Source of the DNA: CAZFCK01 sp964517355
Lineage (GTDB): Bacteria; Desulfobacterota; Desulfovibrionia; Desulfovibrionales; Desulfovibrionaceae
NCBI GenBank assembly: GCA_964517355.1
Contig: CAZFCK010000187.1
Location: forward strand, 1-9,418
Length of the DNA: 9,418 nucleotides
Direction: 5' to 3'
Shown here one piece after another: positions 1 to 5,355 of the stretch (its first letter is position 1; each line of letters begins with the position of its first letter). The translations under genes were made by a program, and so were the position numbers. The notes below the pieces were generated by a model. That model had not been told where the DNA came from, did not search any database, and saw nothing but the letters and a program-made list of their open reading frames with translations.

Positions 1-1
1 C

Positions 2-52
2 CAGGGAAATGCATAAGAGCATCTAGCGCTTTTCAAGCGTGAGATGCTCTAA
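2..52 (-). repeat. Hairpin-forming dispersed repeat, left copy
   Basis: This 51-base segment is the exact reverse complement of 9368-9418. It contains an imperfect hairpin at 16-50: a 9-bp outer stem (AGAGCATCT with AGATGCTCT), a two-base mismatch (ag/tg), a 5-bp inner stem (CGCTT/AAGCG) and a 3-base loop. The remaining unpaired part (2-15) is also identical in both copies, so the repeat unit is larger than the hairpin. Read on the minus strand, which is the direction of the neighbouring gene at 183-443, the hairpin comes first and is followed by a weak T-containing stretch. It therefore lies 3' of a gene in the same polarity as the right copy. It may act as a terminator or 3' mRNA stabiliser like REP elements; that role is inference. 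Confidence 0.85.
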
Positions 53-77
53 AAATGTAACTCTACCAATTAAATAA

Positions 78-116
78 TTTTGGAGATCCTTAAGATCCTT
101 TTTCCAAAAGGTTCTC
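78..116 (-). repeat. AT-rich overlapping inverted repeats, possible terminator of the minus-strand gene
   Basis: Two alternative hairpins share bases. One pairs TTTTGGA (78-84) with TCCAAAA (103-109), a perfect 7-bp arm enclosing two GATC copies (85-88 and 94-97). The other pairs AGATCCTTTT (93-102) with AAAAGGTTCT (106-115), 9 of 10 positions, with a 3-base loop. An 8-base direct repeat, AGATCCTT, occurs at 84-91 and 93-100. The segment lies about 65-105 bases beyond the stop of the minus-strand gene at 183-443 and could be part of its 3' end. Its general look resembles AT-cored hairpin repeats common between genes in Desulfovibrio, but I cannot verify membership in a repeat family. Confidence 0.4.
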
Positions 117-182
117 ATGCCGCCGGAGGCCTTCCAAATTACAAGTTAACATGCTCATTGCGTTACGAAAGGCTTCGTCGCT

Positions 183-443
183 TCAGCCCACGAACATGAC
201 AAGTTCCCACAAGTCTTCCACAATGTCGTGGCGCAACACGTAGGAACCACCCCCCGGTTTTTCGCGCACGCGTACTTTGAAGTAGCGGTGATCCGGGCTA
301 AGCCAGCGATCCACGACTTCAGCGACTTCCAGATCGCGTCCCCCCAAGTTGAAGCGGCGGGGAGTTTCCTCCCCTCTGTGACCGGCATAGCATTGCACGT
401 GCAAACGCATTGGCCGCGCCCCCCCTGCCCCTTGGTCTTCCAT
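183..443 (-). CDS. Small conserved hypothetical protein, 86 aa
   Basis: I cannot name this protein's function. The start at 443 is chosen because GGGAGG lies 8 bases upstream of the ATG, an almost ideal ribosome binding site; the frame stays open upstream to 557 but without such a site. A second ATG at 410 (residue 12) is also preceded by a G-rich stretch and would give 75 aa. The protein has no signal peptide or membrane segment. After a short Gly/Ala-rich start the core reads as a compact strand-rich fold: an RLHVQC strand near residues 13-18, a GEETPRRF segment (24-31), a GG turn at 34-35, DRWLSPDHRYFKVR (45-58) and YVLRHD (68-73) before a hydrophobic C-terminus. The many Arg, Trp and Tyr residues would suit a small cytosolic protein binding nucleic acid or a partner protein, but that is a guess. 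Similar short proteins seem typical of Desulfovibrio-type genomes (from memory, unverified). It is divergent from the gene at 696. Confidence 0.7.
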   Translation of the reverse strand: MEDQGAGGARPMRLHVQCYAGHRGEETPRRFNLGGRDLEVAEVVDRWLSPDHRYFKVRVREKPGGGSYVLRHDIVEDLWELVMFVG

Positions 444-462
444 GGCTTTTTCCTCCCATGAC

Positions 463-491
463 AAGATACGCCCAACCGCCCCGGCCTTCAA
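463..491 (-). promoter_or_regulatory. Candidate sigma70 promoter for the 86-aa minus-strand gene
   Basis: On the minus strand a -35-like TTGAAG (486-491) is followed after exactly 17 bases by a -10-like TATCTT (463-468); each matches consensus at 4 of 6 positions. Transcription would begin around 456-458, almost on top of the GGGAGG ribosome binding site (452-457). The leader would thus be extremely short, which weakens the call. Confidence 0.25.
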
Positions 492-598
492 GACAGAAGC
501 GCGTTTTCGTTTCGGCGCCGATAAGACCGCACTTTCTGCAACAACGGTTCCGGACACACGAAAAGAGAAAACAGGCCGCCCAATTTCACCCTTTGCAT

Positions 599-627
599 TA
601 GACAGCCGCCCGTGTGGATGCTACAGT
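599..627 (+). promoter_or_regulatory. Candidate sigma70 promoter for the FAH-family gene
   Basis: TAGACA (599-604, 5 of 6 matches to the -35 consensus) and TACAGT (622-627, 4 of 6 matches to the -10 consensus) are separated by exactly 17 bases. Transcription would start near 633-635, giving a leader of about 60 bases before the ATG at 696. The -10 box and spacer lie inside the inverted repeat at 612-662, so a regulator or RNA structure could influence this promoter. Confidence 0.45.
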
Positions 628-662
628 GGCGATTGGATGATTGGTCACGCCAATGTCCACAC
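612..662. promoter_or_regulatory. Nested inverted repeat overlapping the FAH-gene promoter
   Basis: An outer 7-bp perfect inverted repeat pairs GTGTGGA (612-618) with TCCACAC (656-662), extendable by two G-T wobbles. Inside it TGGCG (627-631) pairs perfectly with CGCCA (648-652) around a 16-base loop that contains ATTGGATG/ATTGGTCA, a near direct repeat. The element spans the predicted -10 box and start of transcription and ends 33 bases before the ATG at 696. It could be an operator or form a 5' leader structure; the sequence alone does not decide. Confidence 0.45.
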
Positions 663-695
663 TGAAAGAACGCCAACGACAAAGCGAGGACAGGC

Positions 696-1556
696 ATGCG
701 AGTGTTACGAGTCCGGTTCAAGGATAAAGTATTTTACGCGGCATTGCATCAAGTCGCCAAAGAAGATACGCATGGGGGCGCTCCGTCTGCGGAGTTGTTC
801 GTTCAATGCTTGAACAAGGATTTAGAGCTTTCCTCGCCCATTCCCTTGAATCAGTGCTCGGTTTTGCCGCCGGTTGTGCCGACAAAAATCATCTGCCTGG
901 CGGTAAATTTCCGCCAACACGCGGAAGAAATGGGGCATGCCATTCCCAAGGAACCCGTTTTGTTTCTCAAGCCGCCTTCCGCGATAATCGGCAGCGGCCA
1001 GCCCATCATCCTGCCCAGTATGTCGCGCCAAGTGGACTTTGAAGGCGAACTCGCCATTATCATTGGGAAAAACTGCCGTAACGTCGCTGAAAGCAAGATA
1101 CCGGAGCATATTTTCGGTTTTGCCTGCGCCAACGATGTCACAGCCCGAGACCTGCAACGCCAGGATGGGCAGTTTGGGCGCGCCAAAGGTTTCGACTCCT
1201 TCGCCCCCATCGGTCCATGGATCGAGACGGAACTGGATGATCCGGGCAACCTTGAGCTGACAACAAGCGTAAATGGCGAGCCCCGACAACAGGGCAATAC
1301 GGCGGATATGATTTTCGGGCCGTATGAGATAGTGAGCCGCATTTCACGTGTCATGACCCTTTTGCCTGGAGACGTGATCCTAACCGGCACGCCTTCGGGA
1401 GTCGGTCCGCTGCACCACGGCGATGAAGTCCGCGTGGAATTGACCAACCTCGGCACATTGATCAACCCGGTTTTGAATGATTCCGCCGTGGCGAAACCCG
1501 CTCCCGACAATGTGGAGGACGCCGGGACAAGCGACAACAACGCCCCGATCCAATAG
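696..1556 (+). CDS. Fumarylacetoacetate hydrolase-family enzyme, 286 aa
   Basis: This cytosolic enzyme belongs to the FAH superfamily, whose members cleave C-C bonds of, decarboxylate or tautomerise 2-oxo acids using Mg2+ or Mn2+. The family core is clear. Residues 62-71 resemble the KIICLAVNF entry strand, and VDFEGELA (113-120) gives the metal ligands Glu116 and Glu118. NDVTARD (146-152) gives the third ligand Asp147, followed by Lys164 in the KGFDSFAPIGP stretch. TGTPSGVG (230-237) is the conserved glycine-rich C-terminal loop. An ordinary start is supported by GAGG 6 bases before the ATG. Residues 1-60 match the small N-terminal domain of the hydroxyhepta-dienedioate isomerase / oxaloacetate tautomerase type, but substrate cannot be assigned. 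About 25 residues after 261 are Ala/Asp/Asn/Pro-rich, lie beyond the usual fold and look disordered. The gene precedes rpsB with a 214-base gap and probably has its own promoter. Confidence 0.9.
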   Translation: MRVLRVRFKDKVFYAALHQVAKEDTHGGAPSAELFVQCLNKDLELSSPIPLNQCSVLPPVVPTKIICLAVNFRQHAEEMGHAIPKEPVLFLKPPSAIIGSGQPIILPSMSRQVDFEGELAIIIGKNCRNVAESKIPEHIFGFACANDVTARDLQRQDGQFGRAKGFDSFAPIGPWIETELDDPGNLELTTSVNGEPRQQGNTADMIFGPYEIVSRISRVMTLLPGDVILTGTPSGVGPLHHGDEVRVELTNLGTLINPVLNDSAVAKPAPDNVEDAGTSDNNAPIQ

Positions 1557-1558
1557 AA

Positions 1559-1617
1559 TTTTGGTCAGGCCTCACAAAGAGGGCGCCAAAACACTTGCAA
1601 AGAGCATATTTTTGGCG
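1559..1617 (+). other. Three-part mutually exclusive stem region after the FAH-family gene
   Basis: TTTTGG (1559-1564), which begins two bases after the stop codon, can pair with CCAAAA (1586-1591), helped by CCTC/GAGG inside. The same middle block, extended to CGCCAAAA (1584-1591), pairs perfectly over 8 bp with TTTTGGCG (1610-1617). The two hairpins exclude each other. Neither is GC-rich followed by a clean T-run on the + strand, so neither is a convincing intrinsic terminator. A weak promoter-like pair, TTGCAA (1595-1600) and TACGTG (1618-1623) with 17-base spacing, overlaps the second hairpin and is the only candidate I see for an rpsB promoter here. Confidence 0.35.
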
Positions 1618-1660
1618 TACGTGGACGTGTTCTTGCATTACGCACACCCCAGACAGCCGT

Positions 1661-1721
1661 CTCCCGGTGTTTCGCGCAAGATCCCTTCAAGCTCGTAGCT
1701 TGCGGCGGTGCGAAATGGGAG
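1661..1721 (+). promoter_or_regulatory. Structured leader of rpsB, candidate S2 autoregulatory element
   Basis: Bases upstream of rpsB can fold into a stacked structure. CTCCC (1661-1665) pairs with GGGAG (1717-1721). After an internal loop, TTTCGC (1670-1675) pairs with GCGAAA (1710-1715). A perfect 6-bp hairpin, CAAGCT/AGCTTG with a 3-base loop (1688-1702), sits inside. An alternative pairing of CGCAAG (1675-1680) with CTTGCG (1699-1704) would compete with the inner hairpin. In E. coli, S2 represses rpsB-tsf through its 5' leader; placing an analogous element here is inference from position and foldability, not from a recognised consensus. The rpsB ribosome binding site lies about 40 bases downstream, outside this fold. 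Confidence 0.4.
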
Positions 1722-1770
1722 TTTTGTGGCGGGGGTGGAGGAAAACAACCAAATTATTTAAGGAGTTGCC

Positions 1771-2568
1771 ATGGCTTACGTTACCATGAAGCAGATGCTC
1801 GAGACCGGTGTGCATTTTGGCCACCAGACCCGCCGTTGGAATCCCAAAATGCGTCCCTACATTTTCGGCGCCCGCAACGGCATCCACATCATGGACCTGC
1901 AGCAGACCGTCAAATTGTTTCAAAAAGCCCACGATAAAGTGGTGGAAACGGTCGCCAACGGCGGCAAGGTCATCTTCATCGGCACAAAACGCCAAGCACA
2001 GGAATCCGTGAAGGCCGAAACCGAGCGCTGCGGCATGTATTACGTGACCAATCGCTGGATGGGCGGCACGCTGACCAACTTTCAGACGATCCGCCGCAGC
2101 ATCGACCGCCTGAAAAAGCTTGAGGCCATGTTCGCCGACGGCACCATAAACCGTTTCACGAAAAAGGAAGTGCTCTTTTTCCAGCGTGAAATGGACAAGC
2201 TGAATCAGGTCTTGGGCGGCATCAAAGACATGGACAACCTGCCGCAAATGGCTTTCGTCGTGGATCCCAAACGCGAAGATATCGCGATCAAGGAATGCCG
2301 CAAGCTCGGCATCACCATTGCCGCCATCGTGGACTCCAACTGCGATCCTGACAATGTGGACTATGTTATCCCCGGCAACGACGACGCCATCCGCGCCATC
2401 AAGCTCTTCGTCACCGCCATTGCCGATGCCTGCCTCGAAGGCGAAGCCGTCCGTAAGGACCGCAACGTGGCTGCCGAAAAGGAAGAAGCCGAAGCCGGCG
2501 AAGAGCGGTCTGAAGCACCTGAAGCCACTGCCGGCGCCTCGGATGCGGATGCAGAGGATGACGAGTAA
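1771..2568 (+). CDS. rpsB: 30S ribosomal protein S2, 265 aa
   Basis: S2 is a structural protein of the small ribosomal subunit, located at the head-body junction on the solvent side, assembling late and needed for S1 binding. The N-terminal signature MLETGVHFGHQTRRWNPKM (residues 9-27) and IFGARNGIHIMDLQQT (31-46) are typical of bacterial S2. The central NRWMGGTLTNF stretch and the MDNLPQMAFVVDP / IPGNDDAIRAI blocks confirm the family. The core ends near residue 225; the remaining 40 or so residues form a Glu/Ala/Asp-rich acidic tail, which is variable in the family. The start is fixed by AAGGAG 5 bases before the ATG. It is followed 67 bases later by tsf, the standard bacterial pairing, and probably shares its transcript and the terminator at 3272-3302. 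Confidence 0.98.
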   Translation: MAYVTMKQMLETGVHFGHQTRRWNPKMRPYIFGARNGIHIMDLQQTVKLFQKAHDKVVETVANGGKVIFIGTKRQAQESVKAETERCGMYYVTNRWMGGTLTNFQTIRRSIDRLKKLEAMFADGTINRFTKKEVLFFQREMDKLNQVLGGIKDMDNLPQMAFVVDPKREDIAIKECRKLGITIAAIVDSNCDPDNVDYVIPGNDDAIRAIKLFVTAIADACLEGEAVRKDRNVAAEKEEAEAGEERSEAPEATAGASDADAEDDE

Positions 2569-2635
2569 CGATGCGCAAGCAGCGCCCGAACGTAACAATC
2601 AGAAAGCATAGCGAAGCATAATAAGGAGACGCGAC

Positions 2636-3256
2636 ATGGCTATCAGCGCCCAACAGGTGAAAACCCTGCGTGATAAAACCGGCGCGGGAATGATGGATTG
2701 TAAGAAAGCCCTCCAGGAATCCGATGGAGATGAGGAAAAAGCGATTGTCTGGCTGCGGCAAAAGGGCTTGTCCAAGGCTGCAAAACGGGCAGGCCGGGCC
2801 ACTTCCGAAGGTGTGGTCGGCAGTTACATCCACTCCACCGGCAAGATCGGCGTTATGGTCGAACTGAAGTGTGAAACCGACTTCGTGGCCCGCAACGAGC
2901 GGTTCCAGCAGTTGGCCAAAGACATTTCCATGCAGATCGCCGCGGCCAACCCCGTGTGTGTGCGCCCCGAAGATCTGCCTCAGGATCTCCTGGAAAAGGA
3001 AAAGGAAATATACAAACAACAGGCCCTCGCCGAAGGCAAGCCTGAAAAGATCGTGGATAAAATCGTCGAAGGCCGCGTGAACAAATACTATCAGGAAGTA
3101 TGTCTGCTTCACCAGCCGTTCATCAAAGACGACAAGGTCACCATCCAGGATCTGGTAAACGACCTTGTGGCCGCCATCGGCGAAAACATCCAGGTCGGCA
3201 GATTCTGCCGTATGGAACTGGGTGCGGAAGAACAAACCGACGACGATCAGGAATAA
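2636..3256 (+). CDS. tsf: Elongation factor Ts, short form, 206 aa
   Basis: EF-Ts is the cytosolic guanine-nucleotide exchange factor that releases GDP from EF-Tu. The N-terminal UBA-like region has the signature LRDKTGAGMMDCKKAL (11-26), followed by the core with ELKCETDFVARN (76-87). The Thr-Asp-Phe-Val motif at 81-84 is the one that enters the EF-Tu Mg2+ site. At 206 aa it is the short form also seen in Thermus and other lineages, lacking the second core subdomain and coiled-coil insertion of the roughly 283-aa E. coli protein; no frameshift is needed to explain the length. The tail is acidic. AAGGAG 7 bases before the ATG supports the start. It lies downstream of rpsB, and a strong intrinsic terminator follows the stop by 15 bases. 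Confidence 0.97.
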   Translation: MAISAQQVKTLRDKTGAGMMDCKKALQESDGDEEKAIVWLRQKGLSKAAKRAGRATSEGVVGSYIHSTGKIGVMVELKCETDFVARNERFQQLAKDISMQIAAANPVCVRPEDLPQDLLEKEKEIYKQQALAEGKPEKIVDKIVEGRVNKYYQEVCLLHQPFIKDDKVTIQDLVNDLVAAIGENIQVGRFCRMELGAEEQTDDDQE

Positions 3257-3271
3257 CGACCCAAAGGAAAT

Positions 3272-3302
3272 AAAAAACGGGCTTGCGGGCCCGTTTTTTT
3301 TT
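3272..3302 (+). terminator. Intrinsic terminator after rpsB-tsf
   Basis: An 11-bp perfect stem (AAAAAACGGGC at 3272-3282 with GCCCGTTTTTT at 3289-3299) encloses a 6-base loop and runs directly into nine consecutive T residues (3294-3302). The A-run before and T-run after the stem could also allow termination in the opposite direction. It begins 15 bases after the tsf stop and ends 55 bases before the chosen pyrH start, separating the ribosomal pair from the downstream genes. Confidence 0.93.
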
Positions 3303-3303
3303 C

Positions 3304-3339
3304 TTGTATTAACGACCTGCCGGCGCATAAAAAAGCCGG
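3304..3339 (+). promoter_or_regulatory. Candidate pyrH promoter with overlapping hairpin
   Basis: Because a strong terminator precedes pyrH by only 55 bases, a promoter is expected in this short gap (or read-through occurs). TTGTAT (3304-3309) and TAAAAA (3328-3333) are separated by 18 bases; the -35 is weak (3 of 6) and the -10 moderate (4 of 6). The -10 lies in the loop of a perfect 5-bp stem, CCGGC (3320-3324) with GCCGG (3335-3339). The resulting mRNA leader would be under 20 bases. Confidence 0.25.
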
Positions 3340-3357
3340 GTGGAGCATGCAACCGAC

Positions 3358-4077
3358 ATGAGCACCTTACGTTATACCAGAGTGCTGCTGAAACTCAGCG
3401 GCGAAGCCCTGGCCGGAGACAAGGATTTCGGCATCGACGCCACCACCGTGAACGACTTCAGCAAGGAAATCGCCGAAGTCGTGGGTCTGGGCGTGGAGAT
3501 GGCTCTTGTTATCGGCGGTGGCAACATCTTCCGCGGCATGGCCGCATCCGAACAGGGTATGGACCGCGCAAGCGCCGACAACATGGGCATGCTCGCAACG
3601 GTTATGAACGCCTTGGCCGTTCAGGATTCCCTCGAAAAAACCGGGCTGCAAACCCGCGTGCTTTCGGCCATCACCATGCGTGAAGTCGCCGAGCCCTATA
3701 TCCGCCGCCGCGCGATGCGGCACCTGGAAAAGGGGCGCGTGGTCATCTTTGCCGCGGGCACGGGCAATCCGTTTTTCACCACGGATACGGCAGCGGCTCT
3801 CAGGGCCAATGAAATCAAGGCGCAGGTCATTCTCAAAGCAACAAAAGTCAACGGCGTATACGATAAAGATCCCATGAAGTACGAAGACGCCGTCATGTAC
3901 CAAAATGTCTCTTATGACGAGACGCTGCAAAAACACCTCAAGGTCATGGATGCAACAGCCATCTCCCTGGCCATGGACAACAATCTGCCCATTATCGTTT
4001 TCAACCTCAAGCAGCCTGGAAACATCAAGCGCGTCGTCATGGGTGAAAACGTCGGCACCATCGTGCAAGGAGGATAA
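3358..4077 (+). CDS. pyrH: Uridylate kinase (UMP kinase), 239 aa
   Basis: This enzyme phosphorylates UMP to UDP with ATP and is the hexameric bacterial UMP kinase of the amino-acid-kinase fold, normally activated by GTP and inhibited by UTP. Conserved elements are LLKLSGEAL (10-18, with Lys12 in the phosphate site), VIGGGNIFRG (51-60), DNMGMLATVMNALA (74-87), FAAGTGNPFFTTDTAAALRA (131-150) and KVNGVYDKDP (163-172). The length fits the 241-aa E. coli enzyme. I chose the ATG at 3358 because it starts just before the conserved RYTRVLLKLSG; the nearest SD-like sequence, GGAG, lies 12 bases upstream. An in-frame GTG at 3340 would add six residues but has no good ribosome binding site. frr follows 7 bases after the stop, so the two are cotranscribed. 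Confidence 0.97.
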   Translation: MSTLRYTRVLLKLSGEALAGDKDFGIDATTVNDFSKEIAEVVGLGVEMALVIGGGNIFRGMAASEQGMDRASADNMGMLATVMNALAVQDSLEKTGLQTRVLSAITMREVAEPYIRRRAMRHLEKGRVVIFAAGTGNPFFTTDTAAALRANEIKAQVILKATKVNGVYDKDPMKYEDAVMYQNVSYDETLQKHLKVMDATAISLAMDNNLPIIVFNLKQPGNIKRVVMGENVGTIVQGG

Positions 4078-4084
4078 GTAGACC

Positions 4085-4639
4085 ATGGATTCCATTTTCA
4101 AGGACAGTAAGCAGCGTATGGACAAGGCTTTGCAAAGCCTGGAAAAGGATTTTTCCAAACTGCGGACCGGACGCGCCTCATCCATGCTGGTGGAGGATGT
4201 GAAGGTCGATTATTACGGCACGCCCACCCCTCTCAGCCAAATCGCGTCCATTTCCGTGCCGGACAGCCGCACCATCACCATCCAGCCATGGGACCGCAAC
4301 GCCTTCGGCGACGTGGAAAAGGCCTTGCTGAAATCGGACCTGGGACTGACTCCCGTCAACGACGGAAAAATCATCCGCATCAATATTCCGCCCCTGACTG
4401 AAGAAAGACGCAAGGAATTGGCCAAGGTTGCGAAGAAATACACCGAGGATGCGAAAATCGCCATCCGCAACGTGCGCCGCGATGCGAACGAAGCCCTGAA
4501 AAAGAAGAAAAACGACAAGGAAATCACTGAAGACGACCTGCACAAGGGGCAGGACGACATTCAAAAACTGACTGACCAGAAGGTTTCCGGCGCAGATACG
4601 CTTTTTTCTGAAAAAGAAAAAGAAATCATGGAGATATAG
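4085..4639 (+). CDS. frr: Ribosome recycling factor, 184 aa
   Basis: RRF splits post-termination 70S ribosomes together with EF-G. The protein is full length (E. coli has 185 aa). Domain I helices carry LRTGRASSMLVEDV (26-39) at the N-terminus and the NVRRDAN segment (129-135) at the C-terminus, including Arg132, the residue shown to be essential in E. coli. Domain II carries VDYYGTPTPLSQIASISVPD (41-60). The C-terminal half is highly charged with a Lys run at 139-143. The ribosome binding site AAGGAGG overlaps the last codons of pyrH, 11 bases before the ATG, which couples the two genes. The pyrH-frr pairing is very widespread in bacteria. Confidence 0.98.
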   Translation: MDSIFKDSKQRMDKALQSLEKDFSKLRTGRASSMLVEDVKVDYYGTPTPLSQIASISVPDSRTITIQPWDRNAFGDVEKALLKSDLGLTPVNDGKIIRINIPPLTEERRKELAKVAKKYTEDAKIAIRNVRRDANEALKKKKNDKEITEDDLHKGQDDIQKLTDQKVSGADTLFSEKEKEIMEI

Positions 4640-4656
4640 CTCTGAATCCTGCTGTT

Positions 4657-5355
4657 TTGCCCCAACACGTCGCCATCATCATGGATGGCAATGGCCGCTG
4701 GGCCACGCAACGCGGCCTGCCCCGCAGTCAGGGGCACAAAGCCGGCACTGAAGCGGCGAAAAGTATTGTCACTGCCTGCCGTGAGAAAGGCATCGGACAT
4801 CTCACGCTCTATACTTTTTCCAAGGAAAACTGGAGCAGGCCCAAAGATGAAATAGCTTTTCTCTTTGATTTGCTTACGCAGTTTATCAAGCGTGAACTTC
4901 CGAACCTGATGCGGCAGTCCATCAGACTCAACGTGTTGGGTGAATTGACGGACTTGCCCTTCGCCACACGGCAGATTATGCAGCTCGCCATTGCCAAGAC
5001 TGCGCAAAACCAGGCAATGCAGCTTAATCTCGCCCTGAATTATTCCGGACGCGCGGAAATTCTTCGCGCATGCAGAACAATCATCGCCCAGGGTCTTGCT
5101 CCCGAGGCCCTGGACGAACAAACCTTTAAAGGTTATCTGTATACAAACGGCCAACCCGACCCCGATCTTGTCATACGCACCAGCGGGGAGTTGCGCCTGA
5201 GTAATTATTTGCTTTACCAAACCGCCTATAGCGAGCTGTACTTTACCGATGTCCTCTGGCCCGATTTCGACACAGTAGAACTGGACAAGGCCCTCGCGGC
5301 CTTCACAACACGCAAACGGCGCTTTGGAGCCACGGGGGAGCAACCCGCCTCATGA
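4657..5355 (+). CDS. uppS: Undecaprenyl diphosphate synthase (cis-prenyltransferase), 232 aa
   Basis: The enzyme condenses eight isopentenyl diphosphates onto farnesyl diphosphate to give the C55 lipid carrier of cell-wall synthesis. HVAIIMDGNGRW (4-15) contains the catalytic Asp10 and Arg14. GHKAG (26-30), the FSKENWSRP segment (54-62), NYSGR (128-132) and VIRTSGELRLSNYLLYQ (172-188) are standard cis-prenyltransferase motifs, and ELYFTDVLWPDF (193-204) completes them. No ATG or GTG lies upstream of the catalytic motif in this frame; the open frame begins at 4612. The coordinates use the TTG at 4657, but a CTG at 4642 sits 8 bases after GGAG (4630-4633) and 2 bases after the frr stop, and may be the true start (237 aa). 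The stop overlaps the cdsA start as ATGA. Confidence 0.95.
   Translation: MPQHVAIIMDGNGRWATQRGLPRSQGHKAGTEAAKSIVTACREKGIGHLTLYTFSKENWSRPKDEIAFLFDLLTQFIKRELPNLMRQSIRLNVLGELTDLPFATRQIMQLAIAKTAQNQAMQLNLALNYSGRAEILRACRTIIAQGLAPEALDEQTFKGYLYTNGQPDPDLVIRTSGELRLSNYLLYQTAYSELYFTDVLWPDFDTVELDKALAAFTTRKRRFGATGEQPAS

Noticed and set aside
160..181. Small hairpin ACGAA/TTCGT just beyond the minus-strand gene as its terminator
   Set aside because: The stem is only 5 bp plus a bulged extension and no T-run follows on the minus strand.
155..475. Overlapping 106-codon minus-strand frame near the 86-aa gene
   Set aside because: It is in a different frame, has a Trp/Cys-rich random-looking composition and lacks the strong ribosome binding site that marks the 183-443 gene.
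1687..2598. 303-codon open frame on the minus strand over rpsB
   Set aside because: It mirrors the rpsB codons, shows no recognisable domain, and overlaps a certain ribosomal protein gene entirely.
2558..2611. Possible 17-codon leader peptide between rpsB and tsf
   Set aside because: The ATG overlaps the end of rpsB, has no properly spaced ribosome binding site and encodes no distinctive sequence.
2411..3352. 313-codon open frame on the minus strand over the rpsB end and tsf
   Set aside because: It crosses the intrinsic terminator and has a hydrophobic, low-information composition typical of antisense shadows of a GC-rich gene.
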